From Candidatus Rokuibacteriota bacterium (GTDB lineage: Bacteria; Methylomirabilota; Methylomirabilia; Rokubacteriales; CSP1-6): 8,701 nucleotides of DNA. The stretch is taken from positions 1 to 8,701 of the forward strand of contig QHRS01000007.1 of NCBI GenBank assembly GCA_003221435.1, read 5' to 3'. Within the stretch, counting starts at the first letter, position 1. Each line of letters begins with the position of its first letter. Position numbers and translations under genes: made by a program. This document shows positions 1 through 5,754 of the stretch, in pieces. The notes under the pieces are model-generated. The model was not told the DNA's origin. It worked only from the letters and a program-made list of their open reading frames with translations, and did not search any database.

Positions 1-843
1 GCGCTCACCTGGTCCAAGGGCCACCCGTACGTCGTCCGCGTGCGCCCCAACACCTTCGAGCAGGGCCGCATGCTCGCCGAGCAGGCGGCGAAGGCCAAGC
101 ACCTCCGGTGGGCGACCATCGGTCCGAACTACGAGTACGGCAAGCGCGCCTGGGAGACGTTCCGCGACCGTCTCAAGGAGCTCCGGCCCGCCGCGCAGGT
201 GGTCGGCGAGCACTGGCCCCCGCTTGGCAAGCTCGAGGCGGGCCCGTACGTGACGGCGATCCTGAACCAGAATCCGGATGCGCTCTACGTGTCGCTGTTC
301 GGCTCGGACTGGCTCGCGTTCGTTCGCGAGGCGGACAAGCGCGGTCTCTTCCAGAAGATGTGGGTCGTCGGCATCCTGCTCGGCGAGCCGGAGTACATCG
401 ATCCGTTGAAGGCGGAGGCGCCCGAGGGGATGCTCGTCACGGGCTATCCCTGGTACGACATCGCCGCGCCCGCGCACAAGCAGTTCGTCGAGCGCTTCAT
501 GCGACGGACCGACCGGGAGCCGCGGCTCGGATCGCTCGTCGGCTACATCACGGTGCTCTCCATCGCCGAGGCGCTGCGCCACGCGGGGCCCGAGCCCGAC
601 GCCGACAGGCTCTCGGCCGCGTTTCGCGGCCTGAAGGTCGCGACGCCGATCGGGCCGATCACCTTCCGTCCAGTGGACGGCCAGTCCACGATGGGGGCGT
701 GGGTCGGCACCACGAAGCTCGACCCCAAGCGCGGCGTCGGCATCATGGTGAATTACGAGTACGTGCCCGGTGAGAAGGTGCTGCCGTCCGAGGACGAGAT
801 CAGGAAGACGCGTTCGGGCGGCGCGGTGGTCCCCGCGCGCTAG
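1..843 (+). CDS. Liv-type ABC transporter solute-binding protein (5'-truncated by window edge)
   Basis: This is the C-terminal about 280 residues of a periplasmic-binding protein of the branched-chain amino acid / HAAT class (Peripla_BP_6 fold). The frame is open from base 1, reading ALTWSKGHPYVVRVRPNT, so the GTG at 40 is internal; a full LivK-like protein has roughly 370-400 residues, so about 100 residues and the signal peptide lie outside the window. Family hallmarks seen: the HPYVVRVRPNTFEQGRMLAE segment opening the second lobe, ATIGPNYEYGKRAWETF, then ILNQNPDALYVSLFGSDW, and a late GPITFRPVDGQST segment that matches the usual 'G.i.f...dgq' stretch near the C-terminus. It should bind a small solute in the periplasm and deliver it to a LivHM permease; the ligand cannot be read from sequence. 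The stop is TAG at 841-843, and the frame stays open and coding-like for some codons beyond it. The Liv permease and ATPase genes lie about 5 kb downstream and may or may not be its partners. Confidence 0.9.
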   Translation, partial: ALTWSKGHPYVVRVRPNTFEQGRMLAEQAAKAKHLRWATIGPNYEYGKRAWETFRDRLKELRPAAQVVGEHWPPLGKLEAGPYVTAILNQNPDALYVSLFGSDWLAFVREADKRGLFQKMWVVGILLGEPEYIDPLKAEAPEGMLVTGYPWYDIAAPAHKQFVERFMRRTDREPRLGSLVGYITVLSIAEALRHAGPEPDADRLSAAFRGLKVATPIGPITFRPVDGQSTMGAWVGTTKLDPKRGVGIMVNYEYVPGEKVLPSEDEIRKTRSGGAVVPAR

Positions 844-932
844 CAGGCGTTCGTCGAGCGGGCGGCCGCCTTCAAGCGGAAGCTCGCCGGGCGCCGACAC
901 AGCGACAGCGAACCTTCTGAGCGGCGGGACGC

Positions 933-1670
933 CTACAGATACTTCGTCGGCCACATGATCGTGCGCCACATGTGCGCCGACGGACTCGCGTCAAGGCCGA
1001 GCCCTTCCTTCGGCTGCTTGAAGTTCCGGCCCACGATGTCCGTGAACTCCTCCAGGGCTACCTGCACCGTGGGATCGAACGCGTAGAGGTCGTTGACGCA
1101 GATCAGGCGCGCCGTCATGTACCATTTGTGCTCGCGCGCGTATCGGTAGTCGCGCTCGATGTAAGGCTCGGGCGTGTAGTCCGGGCCGAACAGTTTGATG
1201 TACGCCTCCGGGTACCGGTACCCGACCGACTCGTCGGCGAAGAAGCGCAGCGCCTGATGATACCGGATCGCCCAGCTCACCTCCTCGTCCACGTAAGGCG
1301 CGACGAGCTGGGCGCCCCAGTACCCGTGGTCGCTCCGGATGAAGCCGGCGATGGCGATGTCGTGCAACAGGCACGCGAGGACCACCTTCTCGCTCGCGCC
1401 GTTCTTCTGCGCCAGCCGCGCGCTTTGCAGGAGGTGATTGGCGGGGCCGAAGCGGTACTTGAAGAAGTCGAACAAGGTCGGCTTGTCGGGCATCCGCGGC
1501 AAGCGCGGGTCATCGCCCATCATGTAGCGCCTGCCCTGGTCCGGCGGCCGCTGAACCGGCGCCCGCGGATCACGCTCACCCGACGTGTAGATCACCGACT
1601 TCACGACGATGCGATCGAGCTCGTCGCTCATCGCCTGCTCGGCGGCCTCGGCCCGCTGGAGGGTGGTCAT
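933..1670 (-). CDS. HD-domain protein, PhnZ-like metal-ligand pattern
   Basis: A 245-residue cytoplasmic protein with no signal peptide or membrane segment. The HD core lies at about residues 75-200: H79 (in ANHLLQSA), H103-D104 (LLHDIA), H115 (SDHGYWGA), H138 (RYHQALRFF) and a late D194 (CVNDLYAFD). From memory, order and spacing resemble the PhnZ/TmpB group of mixed-valent diiron oxygenases: 24 residues between the first His and the HD pair, a His ahead of a G-A-x-x-L segment, and about 23 residues to the next His. PhnZ has HDxGH at the HD site; here it is HDIAIAG, so the extra substrate-contacting His is missing. The fold call is firm; activity (oxygenase or phosphohydrolase) is open. The first about 65 residues look unstructured. 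Start ATG 1670 has a GGAG about 15 nt upstream, rather far; M14 (1631) or M50/M51 are alternatives. The gene lies 81 nt downstream of the cyclase gene on the same strand, probably cotranscribed. Confidence 0.82.
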   Translation of the reverse strand: MTTLQRAEAAEQAMSDELDRIVVKSVIYTSGERDPRAPVQRPPDQGRRYMMGDDPRLPRMPDKPTLFDFFKYRFGPANHLLQSARLAQKNGASEKVVLACLLHDIAIAGFIRSDHGYWGAQLVAPYVDEEVSWAIRYHQALRFFADESVGYRYPEAYIKLFGPDYTPEPYIERDYRYAREHKWYMTARLICVNDLYAFDPTVQVALEEFTDIVGRNFKQPKEGLGLDASPSAHMWRTIMWPTKYL

Positions 1671-1751
1671 ACGCGGATGATCAGTCTCCCGCCACTGACT
1701 GTCAAGGGTGAGGGCGGCACGGCTGGAGGTGGCTCCACGTGGGTCCTCGCA

Positions 1752-2708
1752 TCAGCGGATGGCGATCGGGGCGACGGTCGAGCCTGTGCCGCCTCGGATC
1801 TTCAGCGGCTGCATCACAAAGGCGAACTCCCAGGCGCGCTTGGCCACGATCTCATCGAGCTTCAGGTTCTCCAGGATGTGGATGCCGTTCACCACTAGCA
1901 TGATCTGGTGGACGGGCAGAGAGATCTCCGGATCGGGGTTCGGCGCAACTTCCACGGGCCAGTTGTCCGCCCCGACCAGCATGGGGTCCTGGCGGGCCAG
2001 CCATTCGGCCGCCGCGACGCCGATGCCGGGGCAGGTCTTGACGTAGCGCGCGTTGTCGGTGCCCCAGAGCTTGCCCCAGCCGGTATGGAGAATCACGGCA
2101 TCGCCGGGCTGCAGCGTCATCCCCTGTCGCTGCAGGGCCTGCTGCAGATCCTGCACCGTGATCTCGTAAGTGTCGGGCAGGATGTCCACGCCCTTGAGCG
2201 CGGCGACGTCGATCAGCACGCCGCGCGTGATGAGGGCCCCGACTTTCTCGATGCCCAGCTTGGTGAAGCCGGTCCGGGTGGCGATCGCATCGACCTTGAA
2301 GCAGTTGTACAGGCTGTCGCCGATTGTCTGGTGAGTGAAGCCGTCGAGCTGGGTCCCCACCTGGCCGAGCTCGGTGATGACAATCTCCTCGTTGCTCCCG
2401 CGGCGGTTCGACGGCACGTTCATGAAGGTCCGCTTGATGTGCATGTCGAATCGGCGGGTGCCGAAGACCGGAATCGACCCGTGGAGGATCTGACCGAGTT
2501 CGATCACTTCCCCCGTGCGGATCAGGCGGACTCCCCTCAGCACCGATTCGGGCTTCATGTGGTTGCCCGAGCCGCGCTCGTCGCCGGCTCCCCATTTCGA
2601 GGGGCAGCGCTGATTGTCGTCCGGTGGCCGCCAGGACTGAGCGTGGGCAGTAACGCTCGCCCAGCCGAACGCTATGACCGTGGCGATGCCGATCACGATG
2701 GGTCGCAT
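1752..2708 (-). CDS. Exported cyclase-family (kynurenine formamidase-like) hydrolase, variant metal site
   Basis: A 318-residue protein of the Cyclase family (PF04199: bacterial KynB, isatin hydrolase and relatives), metal hydrolases that open cyclic or linear amides and esters. A signal peptide is clear: MRPIV, a hydrophobic core to about residue 20, and an AHA|QS cleavage site after A23, so it should act in the periplasm. Family features seen: DERGSGNHMKPESVLRG and LIRTGEVIELGQIL near the N-terminus, ILHTGWGKLWG at 207-216, NGIHILENL with E280, and PLKIRGGTGS ... PIAI at the C-terminus. Odd: the signature HxGTHxDxPxH reads QVGTQLDGFTH at 116-126, with Gln for both first His and Phe for Pro, while D122 and H126 remain. 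The length exceeds KynB (about 210) but fits the longer exported members. The start is well supported by a strong Shine-Dalgarno sequence. It lies upstream of the HD-domain gene on the same strand and diverges from the MlaC-SPOR gene. The substrate is unknown. Confidence 0.88.
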   Translation of the reverse strand: MRPIVIGIATVIAFGWASVTAHAQSWRPPDDNQRCPSKWGAGDERGSGNHMKPESVLRGVRLIRTGEVIELGQILHGSIPVFGTRRFDMHIKRTFMNVPSNRRGSNEEIVITELGQVGTQLDGFTHQTIGDSLYNCFKVDAIATRTGFTKLGIEKVGALITRGVLIDVAALKGVDILPDTYEITVQDLQQALQRQGMTLQPGDAVILHTGWGKLWGTDNARYVKTCPGIGVAAAEWLARQDPMLVGADNWPVEVAPNPDPEISLPVHQIMLVVNGIHILENLKLDEIVAKRAWEFAFVMQPLKIRGGTGSTVAPIAIR

Positions 2709-2710
2709 GG

Positions 2711-2721
2711 CTCCCTCCCTC
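2711..2721 (-). promoter_or_regulatory. Strong ribosome binding site of the cyclase gene
   Basis: Read on the minus strand the bases are GAGGGAGGGAG, followed by CC and the ATG at 2708-2706. It is a purine-rich, near-consensus Shine-Dalgarno run that fixes the cyclase start and exposes the signal peptide at the N-terminus. Confidence 0.75.
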
Positions 2722-2784
2722 TATGCTTCGGACATGGGGCACCCCGCTGGCGCGGAAGTATACTCCAGGACGCAATCGCCCGAA

Positions 2785-2836
2785 CCCCTCGCCGCAGTGA
2801 AGGGGGGGAGCCTCCCTTCTCCCGGGGGGCGAGAAG
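2785..2836. repeat. Nested inverted repeats in the divergent intergenic region
   Basis: An inner hairpin spans 2799-2819: GAAGGG pairs with CCCTTC and the stem extends inward (one G-U, two G-C) to a GAG triloop, giving about nine pairs. An outer pair CTCGCC (2788-2793) / GGCGAG (2828-2833) encloses it, and an overlapping alternative CTTCTC (2816-2821) / GAGAAG (2831-2836) competes with both. No T-run follows on either strand, so a classical terminator is unlikely. It lies in the 235-bp gap (2709-2943) between the divergent cyclase and MlaC-SPOR genes, about 80 nt before the cyclase start; an untranslated leader structure, a regulator site or a dispersed intergenic repeat are all possible. I saw no second copy in this window. 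Confidence 0.4.
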
Positions 2837-2839
2837 AAG

Positions 2840-2871
2840 TTATCGAAAAATCCGGACCTTTCGACTATAGT
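2840..2871 (+). promoter_or_regulatory. Possible promoter for the MlaC-SPOR gene
   Basis: The stretch 2838-2872 is clearly AT-richer than its surroundings. TATAGT at 2866-2871 matches the sigma-70 -10 consensus at five of six positions; the only -35-like match is a poor TTATCG at 2840-2845, about 20 nt upstream. It would give a leader of about 65 nt to the ATG at 2944. Weak evidence, mainly composition and position in a divergent gap. Confidence 0.25.
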
Positions 2872-2933
2872 TCGTCTCGCTACGGCTACCTTTCTTCTCT
2901 GGATCAGGACAGCGACAGTCGACGTGGTCTCCC

Positions 2934-2940
2934 GAGGAGG
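2934..2940 (+). promoter_or_regulatory. Ribosome binding site that decides the MlaC-SPOR start
   Basis: GAGGAGG stands three bases before the ATG at 2944. No Shine-Dalgarno sequence precedes the next ATG at 2986, nor do I see one for the earlier in-frame ATG at 2674, which lies inside the opposite cyclase gene. This favours 2944, giving a signal peptide with a long basic n-region. Confidence 0.6.
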
Positions 2941-2943
2941 GCG

Positions 2944-4215
2944 ATGACAGGGCGTCTCGAACTCCCGCAGCGCCGACGCTGCTGCATGAGGGCTCGCCGC
3001 TGGATGGCACCCGCTGCCACTGTCGCGCTGATGCTACTTCTGGCGCGTGGGGTATGGGCCGAGCCACCGACTGAGACGCTCCGCGATTTTTTCACCAGGG
3101 CAAACCAGATTCTCATCGACCCGGTGACGGAGGGGAAGCCGACAGAATGCCTGAACGCGATCCGCAAGATCGTCAACGACATCTTCGACTTCCGGGAGGC
3201 GGCGGAACTCGCCCTTGGGCCTGCGTGGCACGTGCGGACGCCGGCAGAACAGGACGAGTTCGTCCGCCTGTTCGCCGATTCGCTCGAGCGGGCCTTCGTC
3301 TCACGGGTCGCGTCGCGAGCCCAATTGAATGGCGGCGTGACGATCCGCTTCCGCGGCGAGTCGATCGACGGCACCCTCGCGACCGTCCGGACCACGATCG
3401 TCGGGAAGGACCGTCGCGAGATTCCGTTGGAGTATCGGATGAGACAACGGGGCGATCGCTGGGCGGTGCGCGACGTGGTGTTCAACGGCGTGAGTATCGT
3501 CGCGAATTACCGGGCGCAGCTTGAAAGCATCATCCGGCGCTCGTCCTATGAAACCCTCGTGATGGCGATGAAGGCCAAAACCGTGAACGTACCGAGCGTG
3601 TCGACGGCTGCTGCGGTGGGCGTCGCTCGCGCGACGGTGCAGGAGCCGCCGCGGATCGAGCACACCGTGACGGCCGCTGCGGAGGGCGTGGCCCGCGTGA
3701 CCGTGCAGGAGCCGCCGCGGATCGAGCACACCGTGACGGCCGCGCCGGGCGAGAAGGCAGTGGACTTCGGAACCGACGACAGCCACACAGTAGCCACTGC
3801 CGTCGCCGAGCCTGAGTCGAGAGAGCGCGCGCCGGGGGATACCGCTGAGCGAAGCTCGACGGAGAGGCAGCCGCCGCAGATGCCGAGCGAAACAGGCCCG
3901 CTAAAAGAGCAGAGCAAGCCGGTGACTGAAGTCCGCGCGGTCAGCAAAAACCCGGCCCGGGCGAAAACCCCGAGCGCGACCACCACAGTGTATTGGGTCC
4001 AGGTGGGCGCCTTCAGACACGCTGAGACGGCGAGGCAGCTGGCGACACGTCTCCGCAACGACAACCTTCCGGTATCGGTCGGCCCGGGGCCCAGAGGCGA
4101 TCTCCTGTCCCGAGTGCGAGTGGGACCGTTCGTGAACCGTGCGGAGGCAACAGTGACGCTTCGAAAACTCCAAGCGAAGGGCTACAGTCCGTTTATCGCT
4201 GCAGAGCGCAACTGA
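2944..4215 (+). CDS. MlaC-type phospholipid-binding domain fused to C-terminal SPOR domain
   Basis: A 423-residue exported protein. Residues 1-39 form a signal peptide: an Arg-rich n-region, the core MAPAATVALMLLL at 21-33 and likely cleavage VWA|EPP after A39. Residues 41-212 match the MlaC/Ttg2D (Tol_Tol_Ttg2) family: FDFREAAELALGPAW at 81-95, then TPAEQDEFVRLFADSLERAF, and RWAVRDVVFNGVSIVANYR ending at 190. MlaC carries phospholipid through the periplasm between the outer-membrane MlaA complex and the inner-membrane MlaFEDB transporter. Residues 213-346 are a Pro/Glu/Thr-rich linker with a 22-residue tandem duplication (GVARxTVQEPPRIEH at 226 and 248). Residues 348-421 are a SPOR domain (VYWVQVGAFRHAETA, then VRVGPF), a module that binds denuded septal peptidoglycan. 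MlaC proteins are usually about 200 residues without SPOR, so the architecture is unusual. No mlaA/B/D/E/F gene is in view. An alternative start is ATG 2986. It converges with the YbaK gene, 48 nt apart. Confidence 0.9.
   Translation: MTGRLELPQRRRCCMRARRWMAPAATVALMLLLARGVWAEPPTETLRDFFTRANQILIDPVTEGKPTECLNAIRKIVNDIFDFREAAELALGPAWHVRTPAEQDEFVRLFADSLERAFVSRVASRAQLNGGVTIRFRGESIDGTLATVRTTIVGKDRREIPLEYRMRQRGDRWAVRDVVFNGVSIVANYRAQLESIIRRSSYETLVMAMKAKTVNVPSVSTAAAVGVARATVQEPPRIEHTVTAAAEGVARVTVQEPPRIEHTVTAAPGEKAVDFGTDDSHTVATAVAEPESRERAPGDTAERSSTERQPPQMPSETGPLKEQSKPVTEVRAVSKNPARAKTPSATTTVYWVQVGAFRHAETARQLATRLRNDNLPVSVGPGPRGDLLSRVRVGPFVNRAEATVTLRKLQAKGYSPFIAAERN
3604..3743 (+). repeat. 66-bp in-frame tandem duplication in the MlaC-SPOR linker
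   Basis: Two direct copies with a 66-bp period (3604-3669 and 3670-3735, plus a short third start to about 3743). A 41-bp core at 3637-3677 recurs identically at 3703-3743, while the first about 33 bp of each unit differ at several positions. The period is 22 codons, so the frame is kept and the protein repeats GVARxTVQEPPRIEHTVTAA. The identical core implies recent duplication or gene conversion; copy number could vary between strains. Confidence 0.9.
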
Positions 4216-4243
4216 CGAATAGTATCGTGTGACCCGCTCCGCA

Positions 4244-4262
4244 CCGCTCGCTGGCGAGACGG
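4244..4262. terminator. Weak hairpin between convergent genes, possible terminator
   Basis: CCGCTCG (4244-4250), a CTGG loop, then CGAG, one bulged A, and CGG (to 4262): about seven pairs. It ends one base before the stop codon of the minus-strand YbaK gene and follows the stop of the MlaC-SPOR gene by about 28 nt. No U-tract follows on either strand, so an intrinsic terminator is doubtful; its position between convergent genes is the main argument. Confidence 0.22.
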
Positions 4263-4263
4263 C

Positions 4264-4767
4264 TCACCCCGGCATCCGGTCCAGCGCCAGCCCGCGGACC
4301 ACGCGGGCTCCCAGCCGGCGGAACACCTCGGGGCTGGTCTTGACCTTCCCGTTCCGCCCGCCCGAGCCGAGGATCACCCAGTCGAGCGCCATCACCCGCT
4401 CGTCCACGTAGAGAGGCTGGCCCTCGGGGAGCCCGAAGACGGTCACCCCGCCGATCTCCATCCCGGTCACCGCCTTCGTCTCGTCGGGCGAAGCGAACGA
4501 GAGCTTGGACACGCCCATGAGGTCGCGGACCGCGTGGTTTACGTCCAGGCGCGTGGTGGCCAGGACGACGCACGCGGCGTACTGGCGGGGCTCCTTCTTC
4601 GAGGCCACGACGATGGTGTTGCCCGCGCGGTCCGCGGGGTAGCCGTAGCGCTCGCAGAAGGCCGCGGTGTCGGCGAACGCCGGGTCGATCGCGATCATCT
4701 CGTAGCGGACGCCGAGTCGGTCCAGCGCGCCGATCGTCGCCCGCTCGGCGTCATTCCACTCGGTCAT
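4264..4767 (-). CDS. YbaK/ProX-family aminoacyl-tRNA deacylase (trans-editing domain)
   Basis: A 167-residue, single-domain cytoplasmic protein of the YbaK / INS-type editing family (PF04073), free-standing enzymes that hydrolyse mischarged tRNAs such as Cys-tRNAPro or Ala-tRNAPro. Supporting segments: NTIVVASKKEPRQYAACVV at 50-68, SKLSFAS around K88, the typical glycine motif TGMEIGGVTVFGLP at 101-114, PLYVDERVMALDWVILGSGG at 118-137, and the closing KTSPEVFRRLGARVV. The length is normal. Which tRNA it edits cannot be read here; the family also contains members of unknown role. The start is supported by GAGG (4777-4774 on the minus strand) six bases before the ATG, and a -10-like TACAAT lies 31-36 bases upstream. 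It diverges from the methyltransferase gene and converges with MlaC-SPOR, so it is probably monocistronic. Confidence 0.87.
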   Translation of the reverse strand: MTEWNDAERATIGALDRLGVRYEMIAIDPAFADTAAFCERYGYPADRAGNTIVVASKKEPRQYAACVVLATTRLDVNHAVRDLMGVSKLSFASPDETKAVTGMEIGGVTVFGLPEGQPLYVDERVMALDWVILGSGGRNGKVKTSPEVFRRLGARVVRGLALDRMPG

Positions 4768-4797
4768 GTCACACCTCGCGAGATGGTGCGCTGGCGA

Positions 4798-4803
4798 ATT
4801 GTA
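4798..4803 (-). promoter_or_regulatory. Possible -10 element for the YbaK-family gene
   Basis: On the minus strand TACAAT matches the sigma-70 -10 consensus at five of six positions, in a small AT-rich patch of an otherwise very GC-rich gap. It would give a leader of about 25 nt containing the GAGG ribosome binding site at 4777-4774. No good -35 box is visible 16-18 nt upstream. Confidence 0.3.
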
Positions 4804-4856
4804 TCGCGCGCAGCGGCGACGCAGTCTGGTATTCGCCCACGCGGCCGCGTGACCCT

Positions 4857-4885
4857 TTGCATACCGCGGCGCGGCGCTCTACCTT
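4857..4885 (+). promoter_or_regulatory. Very weak promoter candidate for the methyltransferase gene
   Basis: TTGCAT (4857-4862), a 17-nt spacer and TACCTT (4880-4885), each matching consensus at three of six positions. Transcription would begin almost at the ATG at 4894, giving a nearly leaderless message, consistent with the absence of a good Shine-Dalgarno sequence there. Could easily be chance. Confidence 0.15.
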
Positions 4886-4893
4886 GAGAGCCA

Positions 4894-5682
4894 ATGTGGC
4901 CCCATCCCAAGCCCCACGAGCCGGACGAGCGGCGGGTCACGACGCCGGGCGCGCCGCACCCTGTCCTTCCGGACTACTACCGTCGCGCCGAAGCGCGGCA
5001 AGCGTTCGTCACCGCGCTGTTCGATTCGACCGCCACGCAATACGATCGGCTCTGTCGCCTGATGTCGTTGGGCTCGGGCCAGCGGTACCGTGGATGGGTG
5101 CTTCGCCGAACAGGCCTTCGCCCGGGGATGAAGCTCCTTGATGTCGCCACCGGCACCGGACTTGTCGCCCGCGCGGCGACGAGCGTTGTGCGGAACTCGC
5201 ACGCCGTGATCGGCATCGACCCGAGCCGCGGCATGCTGCGCGTGGCACGAACGACCCTCTCGAGTCCGCTCGCGCAGGGATGCGTCGAGCAGCTACCCTT
5301 TCGAGCCGATGTGTTCGACGTCCTGACCATGGGCTATGCGCTGCGGCACGCCGCCGATCTCGAGATCGCTTTCTGCGAATGCCTGCGCGTGATGAAGCCC
5401 GGCGGCTGGTTGCTGATCCTCGAGATCTCGCGCCCGGCGGCCGTGTGGCTCCGGACCGTGATCCGGGTGTACTTTACGCGGCTCCTGCCGTGGCTCATGC
5501 GAGTCGGCTCCGGCCACGGCGACTCGGGCGTCTTAACGCGATACTACTGGGAGACGATCGAAAACTGCGTGCCGCCCGAAACGATTCTGGAAGCCCTACG
5601 GCGTAGTGGCTTCGTCGATGTTCGCCTGAATACATTCGGCGGACTGCTCGCCGAGTATGTGGCGGTGAAACCTCGACGGTGA
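4894..5682 (+). CDS. UbiE/COQ5-like class I SAM-dependent methyltransferase
   Basis: A 262-residue cytoplasmic methyltransferase. The SAM-binding motif I is LLDVATGTGLVARA at 81-94, followed by the acidic residue of motif II in VIGIDPSRGML (D109), then EQLPFRADVFDVLTMGYALRH and CLRVMKPGGWLLILEISRP at 163-181, which follow the UbiE pattern (..lPF.d..FD.vt..ygLRn.., then RVLKPGG...leFs.P). The C-terminus GFVDVRLNTFGGLLAEYVAVKP matches the usual UbiE end. UbiE methylates a quinone precursor ring in ubiquinone/menaquinone synthesis; the match supports the family, but ALRHAAD in place of the usual GLRNV-D and the absence of quinone genes nearby leave a paralogue with another substrate possible. 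The first 25 residues are proline-rich and poorly conserved-looking, and no clear Shine-Dalgarno sequence precedes the ATG, so the true start could lie slightly downstream. About 130 nt separate it from the permease gene. Confidence 0.83.
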   Translation: MWPHPKPHEPDERRVTTPGAPHPVLPDYYRRAEARQAFVTALFDSTATQYDRLCRLMSLGSGQRYRGWVLRRTGLRPGMKLLDVATGTGLVARAATSVVRNSHAVIGIDPSRGMLRVARTTLSSPLAQGCVEQLPFRADVFDVLTMGYALRHAADLEIAFCECLRVMKPGGWLLILEISRPAAVWLRTVIRVYFTRLLPWLMRVGSGHGDSGVLTRYYWETIENCVPPETILEALRRSGFVDVRLNTFGGLLAEYVAVKPRR

Positions 5683-5754
5683 ATCAACCTACGGAGTAAT
5701 TTGGTCCGTCGTGCGCCGCGGGCGCGATCGCGCCGCAGCAGTAGGCGGGGGCCG

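Noticed and set aside
861..870. GGCGGCCGCC palindrome between the binding-protein and HD genes
   Set aside because: A ten-base GC-only palindrome with no loop or T-run is expected by chance at this base composition.
972..1898. A 308-codon plus-strand open frame opposite the HD and cyclase genes
   Set aside because: Low-complexity Arg/Val/Leu/His composition, no recognisable motif, and it runs across the gap between two well-supported minus-strand genes.
2674..2943. Extended N-terminus of the MlaC-SPOR frame up to ATG 2674
   Set aside because: It would overlap the start of the divergent cyclase gene and place about 110 residues before an obvious signal peptide. The GAGGAGG site before ATG 2944 explains the start.
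5674..5711. Inverted repeats CGACGG/CCGTCG and ACGGA/TCCGT after the methyltransferase stop
   Set aside because: Stems of only five or six pairs with loops of 9-26 nt and no T-run; too weak to call a terminator.
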